A stretch of DNA of 64,000 bases, from the NCBI GenBank assembly GCA_902729315.2, contig LR746278.1:2201001-2265000 (forward strand), read 5' to 3'. Made by a program: the position numbers and the translations under genes. Position 1 is the stretch's first letter; every line of letters begins with the position of its first letter. Origin of the DNA: Spirodela intermedia (lineage: Eukaryota > Streptophyta > Magnoliopsida > Alismatales > Araceae). The notes under the pieces are model-generated. The model was not told the DNA's origin, searched no databases, and was given only the letters and a program-made list of their open reading frames with translations. Shown piece after piece: positions 25,745-37,700 of the stretch.

Positions 25745-25763
25745 CACGTGTGGTCCCCACGTG
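25745..25763. promoter_or_regulatory. Paired G-boxes
   Basis: Two CACGTG hexamers (25745-25750 and 25758-25763) lie 13 bp apart, start to start, inside GCACGTGTGG and CCCACGTGAGG contexts that resemble ABRE/G-box sites for bZIP or bHLH factors. They lie more than 1.5 kb from the nearest annotated start codons, so their target gene is unclear. Confidence 0.4.
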
Positions 25764-26879
25764 AGGCCGTCGGTTCTGTCACTATTCCCCTGCCCACATA
25801 TCATCGTGGTCATCATCGTCGTAGATGGCAGGCAGGTCTAGTGGTCCCCCCTAGCATTTGGGAAGTCTCGTGAGCCATGACGCGTCGACTTCTCATTGGC
25901 GGTTATCGCCGCTCGCACATGGGAAATCCCGCGATGGCCGCTGAGGGTATTTCGCAACCGCCCGCCCCTACCTTTGCGCCGTCTGAGCCCAAGTTGATGC
26001 TATGTGACGGCGCCGCCGCCGTTTGCTGATTGGTCAAAACCGCCGGCGATGGATGGGCCCGTCAGGACGACCATGGCCCAATTACGGCCCCACCCTGTCT
26101 GGGCAGGCCTCTATTGGGCTTCTTCTCTCATGGGCCGCACCGGGAAGACTTGACTTCTGGTCTTCCCCGGTAAAATTAAGAAAAAAGGATTCATTCAGAG
26201 CGGAAACGCCTCCTTTCCCCCCTTTCAATTCCTTCAAAATACCAAAAAAAACCCTGGTTTAAGTAGCATTCGTAGTATAAATGGGCCTAACCCAAACTCT
26301 GTCTCTCTCTCTCACTCACTCTCATGATCTGAAATAGGGGTATAGGGTGGAGCTGTCTTTAGTATAGCAGAAAGGACAGTTCCTTGGACTTCCCGTTTAC
26401 TTGGGCTAGGCCTGGTTTGGCTCAGAGCTACGAGGATCTCGTACTCACCTGACATACCCACCTCCGCTATACCTCCCAACGTATATATATACACGCCAGA
26501 GAGAGAAAGAGAGAGATAGATAGAGAGAGAGAGAGAGAGAGAGGGGAACTGGGTTCGGCGCTATGGGCTCTCCCGTTTCCCATGTATCTTGCCTGCTGCA
26601 TCTAAATCCCAGAGTCTCCGATCGGCTGCCGTGGTCAACTAAAGAACCCAAAAACCATTATATACAAATCGATAGAGAGAGAGAGAGATGAAGAAGCAAG
26701 AAATATCGAAGCTTAGACAATGGCAACCAGCATGCAGGCACGGGAAGAACAATAATCGTCGATAGTTGTCACGAAGAGGAGTTTGAGATGCACAGGAGAA
26801 TCAAGCGATGAGAAGTATCCTCGAATATGGAACCTTCTTTCCATCTTGCAGCTAACTAGCTAGGTAGTATCCATCGGTT

Positions 26880-26909
26880 GGGGGGAGGGGGGATGGGGGA
26901 TGGGGGGGA
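26880..26909 (+). repeat. G-run cluster (potential G-quadruplex)
   Basis: Four consecutive runs of five to seven guanines separated by one or two bases (A, AT, AT) lie in the 3' flank of the DUF3511 gene, 64-93 bp beyond its stop codon. The pattern satisfies the usual four-run quadruplex consensus. Confidence 0.6.
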
Positions 26910-26972
26910 TTATACTCGAGAAATTCCAAAGGGAGAACCAGACCAAACACAAAGCCTCTGATTAAAGAAGCA

Positions 26973-27335
26973 TCACCAGCCGCGGACGACCACAGTGTAT
27001 CTGTCCTTGAGCCACTTGAAGCTCTTCCTAAAGGACGTTTTTATCTTCCCCTCCGCCGCGTACATCTTGTACCCGGCGACCCTCCTCTTCCTCTGCATCT
27101 CCGGGTCGCTGAGGCTCCAGCTGTTCCTGAAGGACGACGACCGAGAGCTAGCGGCACCGGCGCCGGCGTTTCTCCCTTTCTTGGGGACCGGCGGGGCTTC
27201 GTAGGAAGCATAGGAGAGGCTGTAGCATCTCAGATCGTACAAACCAGGCGGCGCCGCTCCTCCACCGCCGTAGGCTCCCTGTGGCGGCTTTTGCATCCTC
27301 CAATCCACGCACGACCTGGATCGGAGATCCTCCAT
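26973..27335 (-). CDS. DUF3511 domain protein (120 aa)
   Basis: Single-exon gene. The start MEDLRSRSC and the C-terminal domain SWSLSDPEMQRKRRVAGYKM, then EGKIKTSFRKSFKWLKDRY and VVVRGW, match plant DUF3511 proteins, a small land-plant family of unknown function. The N-terminal half is Gly/Ala/Pro/Tyr-rich and low complexity. The domain (about residues 70-120) is strongly basic, with no signal peptide or membrane segment. The length is normal for the family. No function can be given. Confidence 0.92.
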   Translation of the reverse strand: MEDLRSRSCVDWRMQKPPQGAYGGGGAAPPGLYDLRCYSLSYASYEAPPVPKKGRNAGAGAASSRSSSFRNSWSLSDPEMQRKRRVAGYKMYAAEGKIKTSFRKSFKWLKDRYTVVVRGW

Positions 27336-27784
27336 GGCGAAACCTCGCCGGCGGCTTCACCGGCGGTGCTAGCAAGTGGCGGAGGTGGGCGGAGGAGGGG
27401 CGGAGAAAAAAGGATTTGGAAGGAGATGAGAGCTCAAGGGGTCTATTTCTTCCGGCTGGCACCGCGTATTGCCGCGGGACAGCGGAAACGAACGGGTCAG
27501 CTTCTTGCTCGCCTGTTCGCGTCATTATTATTTTAAATGACGTCAACGGCGCCTGATTACGGGTTGCTAGAGTCGGGGATATGCACATCCGATAAGGAGG
27601 ATCCACACACCTTATATGGGAAGTCAACGTCAGATCGACAATCCAACGGTCCAGATTCTCCCCTCTCCCCCCGCCGTCGTCGAATTCACCCTTGAAACGA
27701 ATGTGGTGTGTGACATCTTATCGCCGTCACAGCAGACCCGAGCGTTTCGTTGCCCAGGTCAACTGACCTATTAACCCTCCATCT

Positions 27785-27822
<38 letters not shown>

Positions 27823-28047
27823 CTCTGTGCTGGGACGCGGTTGTCAACGTGATGGGTGAGGGTCGACGACCTGTTTTGGCCAAAGAGCTACCCTTGCTGC
27901 TTGTGGGCCTCACCGGTACCGGCCAAGTGGCCGGCCCACACGCGAACTCGCGGGGAATCATGGGACCCAGATGGGGAGGCCCACCTACCTTGGCGATTAA
28001 ACCTCAGTCAACAACCGTGGATTCGCATAATGCATGCCATGCCCACC

Positions 28048-28089
<42 letters not shown>

Positions 28090-28310
28090 GCTGCCAAATT
28101 CAATACAATCCGATATGAGATTTTCGTCTATTTAAAAACCATGTGGAGTGGAGAATGCAAACGTGGGTCCACTGTAATTCTAATGCAGCGGGCGATCATG
28201 GCCTTTGGAATTGAAAGAGTATAGGATGGTAAGCGTGCACGTTCCGAGAGATGGAAAACTGGTACACTGGCACTGCTCCGGTGCTAGACGCTGCCACGTA
28301 GCTTCTCCAT
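27336..28310. other. Intergenic spacer upstream of the DUF3511 gene
   Basis: Promoter side of the DUF3511 gene. Contains (CT)n at about 27791-27825 and (GA)n at about 28053-28085. No credible gene is seen. Confidence 0.5.
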
Positions 28311-28953
28311 GGATGATCACACTCTTTTTCTTGGACTGCTCGCCCTGAGACACGAGAGATCGGTCGGATTCAATGGTGAAAGGCATCTTACAGAAGTTGA
28401 AATGAAGCTAATCGAGCATCGAGAATATGATCCATGAACTCTAGATGAGGATGGTCGGACGTGGATGAGGCTTAGGTAGATCACCTATCTTGGAAGCAAC
28501 TAAAGATCGGATAGAAAATAGCCATGTCAAATCCATTTACAGTGTCTAATTGAGAAGGGAAGGCGTATGATCGAACTCATTCAGGTGTGAATCTTTGAGG
28601 ACCAGATACAAAGAGAGAGAGAGAGAGAGAAGCTTTAAAGTATCTGAAGCTATCACAAGCGGGGATCAATCAGTGAGCACAAACTAGAATCCAAAAGGAA
28701 CATCTTTTTATGAAGGAGGGCATGCTTATATTCATACTTCACGCAGAGAAAAAAGGAACTGAGCTTGGCCAGTAAACTCACCTGACTGTCCACATGCATT
28801 GACTATGGAGGGGCACAACATATTGTTTGGCTTATGTGTAGGTCCCTGTGACGAAGAAAAAAAAGATCGACATTTTCATGGACATATAAATATCTAAAAT
28901 TTTCGAAGATGATGCGAGGATTATACTCAGAGCTCTTGCGACAACCCACTCAC

Positions 28954-29266
28954 CGGTACACACGCAAGCTCCTTTGAACACTGACATTGCCGATACTTCG
29001 GTGTTGTCCAATCAAATACGTAGTCAAACTGAAAACCTACGAATGAGGGGACGTCTCCAAGATTAGTAGTGATTACAACTCCGTGACGTAAATGTCACCG
29101 CTTGTGTAAATATAAATATATAGACATTAATCATCTTACGTTCGCACTTAAAGAGACCACAAAATATTTTTCTCAAGTAAGCATAGTCGGGTTAATCGTC
29201 AAAGTGGAGGGAGCGGCAGTAATGGAAATACAATGTAAATTTTGTAGGGTATCCACGACACATGGC
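28954..29266 (-). pseudogene. Tandem unit 1: orphan CK1 exons 10 and 11
   Basis: Exon 10 copy 29140-29266 (127 bp, same length as in the parent) with acceptor TGTAG intact; it carries an in-frame TAA where the parent has GAA (DDEPDYAY becomes DD-stop-PDYAY). Exon 11 copy 28954-29036 (83 bp) is open and encodes [14 protein letters not shown], closer to the CK1 consensus (FDYVFDWT) than the parent's own FQYDYIFDW. No upstream kinase exons accompany it. Confidence 0.85.
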
Positions 29267-29930
29267 CTACAAGAGAGATGATCATACTCTTTTTCTCGGA
29301 CTGCTCACCCTAAGACATGAGATATCAGTCAGATTTAATGGTGAAGTAAAGGCATCTCGTAGAATTTGAAATGAAGCTAATCAAGCATCGGGAATATGAT
29401 CCATGAACTCTAGATGAGGATGGTCAGACGTGGATGAGGCTTAGGTAGATCACCTGTCTTGGAAGCAACTAAAGATTGGATAGAAAATAGCCATGTCAAA
29501 TCCATTTACAATGTTTGATTGAGAAAGGAAGGTGTATGATCAAACTCATTCAGGTGTGAATCTTCAAGGACCAGATACAAAGAGAGAGAGAGAGAGAGAG
29601 AAAGAGAAGCTTTAAAGTATCTGAAGCTATCACAAGCGGGGATCAATCAGTGAGCACAAACTAGAATCCAAGAGGAACACCTTTTTATGAAGGAGGGCAG
29701 GCTTATATTCATACTTCACGCAGAGAAAAGAAAAACTGAGTTTGGCCAGAAAACTCACCCGACCATCCACGAGCATTAGCTATGGGGGGGCACAACGTAT
29801 TGTTCGGCTTATGAGTAGGTCCCTGTGACGAAGAAAAAAAAGATCGACATTTTCATGAACATATAAATATCTGAAATTTTCGAAGATGATGCGAGGATTA
29901 TACTCAGAGCTCTTGCGACAACCCACTCAC

Positions 29931-30242
29931 CGGTACACACGCAAGCTCCTTTGAACACTGACATTGCTGATACTTCGGTGTTGTCCAATCAAATACGTAG
30001 TCAAACTGAAAACCTACGAATGAGAGGACGTCTCTAAGATTAGTGGTGATTACAACTCCGTGACGTAAATGTCACCGCTTGTGTAAATATAAATATAGAG
30101 ACATTAATCATCTTATGTTCGCACTTAAAGAGACCACAAAATATTTTTCTCAAGTAAGCATAGTCGGGTTAATCGTCGAAGTGGAGGGAGCAACAGTAAT
30201 GGAAATATGATGTAAATTCTGTAGGGTATCCACGACACATGG
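29931..30242 (-). pseudogene. Tandem unit 2: orphan CK1 exons 10 and 11
   Basis: Exon 10 copy about 30117-30242 shares the TAA stop of unit 1. In addition its donor is ATAAGA instead of GTAAGA, and its acceptor is TGTAAG|CC instead of TGTAG|GCC, which shifts the frame. Exon 11 copy 29931-30013 keeps 83 bp and GT-AG borders. Confidence 0.82.
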
Positions 30243-30555
30243 CTTACAAGAGAGATGATCATACTCTTTTTTCTCGAACTACTCACCCTAAGACATGAGA
30301 TATCGGTCGGATTCAATGGTGAAGTAAAGGCATCTCACAGAAGTTGAAATGAAGCTAATCGAGCGTCGAGAATATGATCCATGAACTCTAGATGAGGATG
30401 GTCGGACATGGATGAGGCTTCGGTAAATCACCTGTCTCAGAAGCAACTAAAGATTGAATAGAAAATAGTCATGTCAAATCTATTTACAGTGTCTGATTGA
30501 GAAGGGAAGGTGTATGATCGAACTCGTTCAGGTGTGAATCTTCGAGGACCAGATA

Positions 30556-30557
<2 letters not shown>

Positions 30558-30633
<76 letters not shown>
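30558..30633 (+). repeat. (AG)n microsatellite, longest in window
   Basis: About 76 bp of uninterrupted AG inside tandem unit 3. The homologous position in unit 1 (28612-28631), unit 2 (about 29580-29606, interrupted) and unit 4 (31449-31476) holds only about 20-28 bp, so the tract expanded in one copy. Confidence 0.95.
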
Positions 30634-30635
<2 letters not shown>

Positions 30636-30948
30636 CTTTAAAGTATCTAAAGCTATCACATGCGAGGATCAACCAGTGAGTCCAAACCAGAATCCAAGAG
30701 GAGCATCTTTTTATGAAGGAGGGCAAGCTTATATTCATACTTCACATAGAGAAAAGAGTTTGGCCAGTAAACTCACTCGACCATCCACGAGCATTGGCTA
30801 TAGGAGGGCACAACATATTGTTTGGCTTATGAGTAGGACCCTGCGATGAAGAAAAAAAAGATCAACACTTTCATGGGCATATAAATATCTAAAATTTCTG
30901 AAGATGATGCGAGGATTATACTCAGAGCTCTTGCGACAACCCACTCAC

Positions 30949-31262
30949 CGGTACACACGCAAGCTCCTTCGAACACTGACATTGTTGATACTTTAGTGTC
31001 ATCCAATCAAATACGTAGTCAAACCGAAAACCTACGAACGAGGGGATGTCTCTAAGATTAATGGTGATTATAACTCCGTGATGTAAATGTCACCGCTTGT
31101 GTAAGTATAAATATATAGACACTAATCATCTTACATTCGTACTTAAAGAGTCCACAAAATATTTCTCTCAAGTAAGCATAGTCGAGTTCATCGTCAAAGT
31201 AGAGGGAGCAACAATAATAGAAATACAATACAAATTTTATAGGGTATCCACGACACAGGGGC
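30949..31262 (-). pseudogene. Tandem unit 3: orphan CK1 exons 10 and 11
   Basis: Exon 10 copy about 31135-31262 has no stop codon (FDDELDYAYL), a GT donor and an AG acceptor abutting the unit 4 border. Exon 11 copy 30949-31031 is 83 bp with GT-AG borders. This unit could in principle be spliced as alternative terminal exons of the upstream CK1-like gene. Confidence 0.8.
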
Positions 31263-31770
31263 TACGATCCATGAACTCTAGATGAGGATGGTCGGGCATG
31301 AATGAGGCTTAGGTAGATCACCTATCTCAGAAGCAACTAAAGATCGGATAGAAAATAGCCATATCAAATCCATTCACAGTGTCTGATCTAGAAGGGAAGG
31401 TGTATGATCAAACTTATTCACGTGTGAATCTTCGAGGACCAAATACAAAGAGAGAGAGAGAGAGAGAGAGAGAGAAGCTTTAAAGTATCTGAAGCTATCA
31501 TAGGCAGGGATCAACCAGTGAGCACAAACCAGAATCCAAGATGAGCATCTTTTTATGAAGGAGGGTAGGCTTATATTCATACTTCATGTAGAAAAAAGAG
31601 AAATTGAGCTTGGCTAGTAAACTCACCCGACCGTCCACATGCATTGGCTATGGGGGGGTGCAACGTATTGTTTGGCTTATGAGCAGGACCCTGCAACAAA
31701 AAAAAAAAAATCGGTATTTTCATGGGCATATAAATATCTTAAATTTTTGAAGATGACGTGAAGATTATAC

Positions 31771-34700
31771 TCAGAGCTCTTGCGACAACCTACTCACCGG
31801 TACATGTGCAAGCTCCTTTGAACATTGACATTGCTGATACTTCGGTGTCGTCCAATCAAATATGTAGTCATATTGAAAACCTACGAACAAGGGGATGTCT
31901 CCAAGATTAGTGATGATTACAACTCCGTGACATAAATATCACTGTTTGTGTAAGTATAAATATATAGACATTAATCATCTTACCTTCCCGATTAAAGAGA
32001 CTACGAAATATTTTTCTCAAGTAAGCATAGTCAGGTTCGTCGTCAAAGCGGAGGGAGCAGCAATAATGGAAATACGATGCAAATTCTATAGGGTATCCAT
32101 AACACAAGGCCTACAAGAGAGATGAATGCAATGTTATTTAGAAGAAGGGAAGAGAGAGAGAGAGGGAGAGAGAGAGAGAGAGAGAGAGAGGATGAATTGT
32201 CATAAGATACCACTCGTTTTATTTTTTTACGATTTTTGAGTAATACCTCAATCGACATGGAAAGCTTTTCACTGATTTTTTCATATTTTTGTCTTTTAGT
32301 GCCTCCTTTCAGGTCCTCCCATGGTAGACTGAAGAAAGGTAAAGAAAATTAGCAACTAATATAATAAATCCACGCATAAATATTTTGCCGACCGTGGGGA
32401 AGAAAAGATTACCTTCCTCTTAACAAATACATGAGAACATAGCCGAGTGACTCTAGATCATCCCTCCTACCTTGTTCTTATCACCCAAAGAAAGGGCTTT
32501 CAGTGCTTGCAATTCTCATAGTAAATTTATCGAATATGGCACATGAAATAAATTAATGTTGGCCACATACCTCTACCATGATGGGCGTTCTTACTGGCAT
32601 ATCTCCCTGTCCGTTTCAAACTCTTATTCTCTCTATGATGATTTGAAGACACATTAGACATTGCAAATAAGAACTCTCAAGTCTATGCAGAAATAAGAAG
32701 GGGGTAGGAAACACTTGCACAAAATATCCAAGAACAAAAGCAAGCTTCTCATTGCGATCAGCTTCAATTAAAAAATATCTAAGAATTCCAATTGACTAAG
32801 GCAAGCAAGCAGCAGATAAATATTTCTTTCATGCAAAATAGACATGAGTGGACGCATCTCCAAAGATTAGACATGGAAATCTACATCAGCATATTGATGA
32901 TTCTACCATGCAGCATGGTCCTAAAGAAAATCATCTAATTGTGTAGATGTGCAACTATCGATCCACCCCATCCATCTATGGTGATTTCATGTTAGTTTTG
33001 TGCTAGAGGCTTTGCATCCCATCGTTACCCTTGTGCTGGGCATTTAGGTAAATTTAATATTCCATAAATTAACAACAAAAGTTCAGTGAACAAATCTTAT
33101 TTATAAATATAAAAACTATCCAGTTACCTGTATGAGATGTGCTGATGTGTATTTGTATCTATAAATTTCTTTCCATGGCTGAAGCCAATTATGTACACCT
33201 AAATTGAAGAAATAATATTGATTAGGCCGCATTATAGGATGATAGTAACACTCTCAAACAAAATTATAAGAAATTTACTTAAATCCAACCTTGTTTGCAT
33301 GTCTTCCCATGCCCATGAGAAAATTCTTAGGCTTTATATTTCGATGCAGAAGGGATTTACGATGAACATACTCTAACCTCTTAATCTGATAAATATCAAG
33401 AAAATAGTATAAACAAGAAAAAGATGTAAAACTAGAATATCATGCTTATATTATAATGGTTGAGGAAAAAATTTGAAAAGAATCTACCATTTGGTGAGCG
33501 AGCATTAAGACACTCTTCAGAGATAGCTTTCCACCACACTGATTGACAAGATCCTCGAGACTCGGTCCTAATAAGTCCATCACGAGAACATTATAGTCAC
33601 TTTCGACACCAAACCATCTCACGTGCGGAATTCCAGCTACACAATTGAAAAGAAAGTTAATCCCATGTCGAAAATAAAACAAGATAAATTACACGTAAAT
33701 TTTGGCAGTAATAGTTTATTACTTCCTCCTACAAGGATTTCGTACAGCTTTGATTCACGTTGGATTTTCGGATGGTCTGTCGTTCTATCTTCCTGGAAAA
33801 AGGGGAAGAAGATAAAGACACCGTACATAAAAGCAATTTATGTAGGAAAACTGCCCACTATACAAAAAATATTAAAAACACGGTATAAAAGGGGGCAGTT
33901 AATTATCAAACAATTTATTACTAAACACGTAGGGGAACTTAAGATTAATATAAATGTGGTATATGATTGAATAATTGTGAAATTGAATTCATTTCGATAC
34001 ACAATAAAATAGAATTCAAATGAGGATGATGCTCTCTCTTTGGTCTGTAACCTTTCACTATTGTCTTTAATGTGCTAATTGCATACCATTATTGACGAGT
34101 GAAAAGAAGCAAAAACTCATGCGTAAATTCCTCATAGGAATCCATTAGTACAAGATAGGAGAACATCTTGGCAAAAGGAATTAAAGGTCAATAGAGTAAT
34201 ATCCACTTCTTTGATAAGAAAGAGAAATTATTTTCAAGACAATGGACACAACCTTTCAAAGATAGAAACTCTACCACATGAAAAAATAAGTTGTACTAAT
34301 GAAGGAAAATGTATGGATTTGTGAAAAAAAATATTAAAAATTCCCAATGTTCCCATAGGTAATTGATAGAAATAACAACAGCATTTCAAGAAGTATAAAT
34401 GTTTGTAATTTTTTAGGCACACTTCTATGATAGAAATGCATCAACCTTATCCAGTTATTTATATGGAAACTACCAAATAGTTGACTTCAAATGACAACCA
34501 CAAAGAACATATTGGACCTACTTTTTCTGTGTCAATACGGGGGCCACCAAATCTAAATTCAAATAATTTCCATCGATCCATGTCATAGAATTGCTAGTCC
34601 CGATTTAAACTTTCATTGTTTCCTAGGGTCTACATGTGACTGTATAGATATTTAGTCTAAAAACCTGAGGAGAGGCTGATGATTCAAATTATGAAAGTTC

Positions 34701-37700
34701 ATCTAGTGTATTGATTTATTTAAAAGCTTCTCAATAGTTTCATGAAACTAAAAAATCAAATATAGATACCTCCAACAGCAAAAGCATACAGGTTTTAGAA
34801 TGAAATTGTGACACCAAAGAGCATATTACAATTCAAACTTATTTTATAGAGAAAAAAATAGTTTAAGCACAAAACTCAAATGTTGAGTTATGAGTTAAAT
34901 CAACATTATTTTGATAATTTATAAATATTAATATAAAATCATTTTATGATATGAAATATAAAGTTAATTCGAGATTGATATCTTGGATGAGATTAAAGAG
35001 TATAGATTATTAGTATATACATTGAAAAAAAAATTAGTAAAAAGACTAAGATGTATAAATATTAAATTGATAACTTAGACAGTAAAAAATATCTCATACA
35101 ATTTCAAAATTCTCATCAGGGACATAAATGTTAAAATATCTAAGTATAAATACAATAAAATATATGTATGAAGTAAATATTTAGTCTTTTATGTATCATA
35201 TGACTTCAACAATATAGGCATATGAGTAACTAACAGAAATCTCTTTGAATGAGGAGTCAAATGGAATGAATTTTGGAGGAAATTTTTAAGTGATTGATTT
35301 GTAATTGATTTTACAATACTACTAAAGTAATATTTTTGCCTAAGGACAAAAAAATTTGAAAGTTTAACTTATCTAACTAAAATGATTTTATCTAAGAAAA
35401 TATATTACAAATTTAGGCTTTCAAGTATTCAATGGAAAGCTTACCAAAAGAGGAATTCAAATCTAAATACTATGCATCAAAATTCATAGTATTAAGAGAG
35501 TTATGATTTTTTCAAACCTTATGTCATTTTTGTGTATTTTTCAAGATCCACACATAGTTTGTTAAGGATCACCTAAATCCAAACATTTGGCTTAATTAGG
35601 GCCAAAAACTAAAAGGAGACATTTTGTCCAAATTAGAGAGTAATAAAATAAAGGATTTCAAATGATGATGGATGTTTCAAAAGATGTTCTTCTTTTGTGT
35701 CACCTCTTCTCAAGTCTTGAACAATTAAAGGCAAAATTAAGTAGTCTCAAGAGAACTATGGATGTCATTTGGAGTTTAAAACACTTCATCCCATCTTAAG
35801 TACCCCAACAATTGTTGGTGCACCGAAACAACATTTGAAGGCTATGGCAACTTCATTCTAGTGTTTGTTTATTTTTATTTTTGATTTGTAATGTATGTGA
35901 TGTGTCATTAACATAATCACATGGGTCATTCAAGCTCGTGTGGCATGTCTAGAACAAAAGGATCTATAACTTCTAAGTTGAATGTTCTAGGTATAGAGGT
36001 TATAGGGTCACAAAGCCTAGAGATGTAAGTGGTTCTTGATTTCAACAAAATCAATTGTATTCTAATAGTGGAATAGTAAAATTTAAGTAGATTCCTCAAA
36101 AGTGGATGTAGGCAAAAAGAGTTTGGTCAAACTATTATAAAATCAGATGTTCACAAATTCGTCTTGATTATTTCGTAATTATATATTAGTTTATAAATAT
36201 ACTTTAACATTAATATATAAAAATAAAAATATTATATTTAATTAAATAAAATATGAAAAAATTAATTCACCCCATATCCTTTTGATTTATCAAGTCATCT
36301 AACGATCAACACAAATCACCATCATTATGGCTCCAACCATAATGATGTCATAATTTGTGGGAAATTTATAGCTCACTAGATGGCTAGATAAATCAAGAGG
36401 GAAGGGGGTGAATTGATTTCTATTTTTTTAATAATTAATTATAATATTTTTCATTTTATGATATATAAATATAAGATAAATTAAGAATAATGTGAGCACT
36501 AGATTTTTATAGTTGTTTGACCAAATTCATTTGGGCTACATCCACTTTTAAGAAAATCACCTCAATTCTAGTATTCTACTATCATAATACACTTGATTTT
36601 ATACAAATTAAGAACCCTTCACATCAATAAATTTCATGGGCATGTGATTACTTCACTTATAACTCTGATCTTTGCAGTCCTAGATTTTTTTCATTGCAAG
36701 CACACCACAAGTACATCACAACCTATGTGACTACAGTGATAACATACTATGAGTGTTTCAACTTATTCACATATTGCAGATCAAAAAAAAAAAAACAAAC
36801 AACTAAAATGAAGTTACCATAATCTTCAAATTCATTTTGGTACACCATGAGTTGTTGTACTTGATCAATGTTGGGTTAAAGGAAGAAGTATTTGACACTC
36901 CAAATGATAGTCACAACACCCTTTAAGTAATTTGATTTTGTATTTGGTTCTTTGAAATTTGAGAGGAGAAATATCTTTGGAAATGGCCTTTGCTATTTAA
37001 AAATTATATATTTTCTTATTACCCTATTTGGGTGGAATGTCCCTTCCTAAGTTAAGCTAGAACACTCCCTTTTGGCTCATATTGAGTCAAATAATTGGGC
37101 TCTATAAAATATAGAAAAATGATTTTTTTTTTAAAATAACTCCCTTAATACTTTAAGTTTTGATATGGTTTTTAGTTTTTAATTCCTCTTTAAATTAGTT
37201 TTCTATAATTAGTTGAATTTTCATGTCTATGATAGTACCTAGATATTTTTCTTCAAATTTATTTAATTTGACTCCTTACTCAAAGAACTTTCTATTGGTT
37301 ACTCATATGCATGTATAAGCAAAGTTATTTGATACAAAAAAATCAAATATTAGAACTTTCATATAAGATTATGATAGATTTACCTCATATAGACTATTTA
37401 TTATATTTATATTAAAATATTCTAATATTTCTATCTATGATGAGAATTTGAAATAGTATGAACTATTTCCCATGGTCTAGAGCATGAGAAATATATGTAT
37501 TCTAATATTTAATATTTCTATACCTTAGCCTTTAGGTTGAAATTCTCTTGCATATATGTATTCATAATCTCTCATCCAAAATATCAATTTTTCATCTAAA
37601 TTTACATTTTATATCATCAATTTCATGATTTTAAATTAATGACTAGAAGTCATCAAAATAATATTGAGTTAGTCCATAACTCAACAAAATCTATAGAGTT

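Larger units (their letters stand above)
23457..26972. other. 3.5-kb intergenic region rich in microsatellites
   Basis: No convincing gene. It holds (CT)n near 23625-23641, an (AC)n tract at 24345-24367, CT-rich DNA at 24538-24610, (GA)n at 24949-24974, 25327-25345, 26509-26542 and 26671-26689, a G-rich stretch at 23944-23970, TGACGTCA at 25081-25088, a pair of CACGTG motifs at 25745-25763, and a G-run cluster at 26880-26909. A short minus frame ending at 24673 (about 79 residues from the ATG) has no recognisable homology. Promoters of flanking genes are presumably included. Confidence 0.5.
28311..32120 (-). repeat. Four-unit tandem array duplicating the 3' end of the CK1-like gene
   Basis: The anchor TCCATGAACT recurs at 28431, 29400, 30378 and 31268 (spacings 969, 978 and 890 bp), with near-identical sequence over each whole unit. 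On the minus strand each unit contains, in order, a 127-bp (or near) copy of CK1 exon 10, an 83-bp copy of exon 11, a GA microsatellite and a common downstream segment. The fourth unit (about 31264-32120) is the actual 3' end of the gene; units 1-3 lie downstream. The unit 3/unit 4 junction falls exactly at the exon 10 splice acceptor (CTAC at about 31262-31265) and lacks about 130 bp present between the other units. Confidence 0.92.

Noticed and set aside
30484-31580. Minus frames encoding NISLPSFIKRCSSWILV plus Ser-Leu runs, repeated in the array
   Set aside because: The Ser-Leu run is translated GA microsatellite, and the rest lies in downstream repeat DNA after exon 11; no evidence it is coding.
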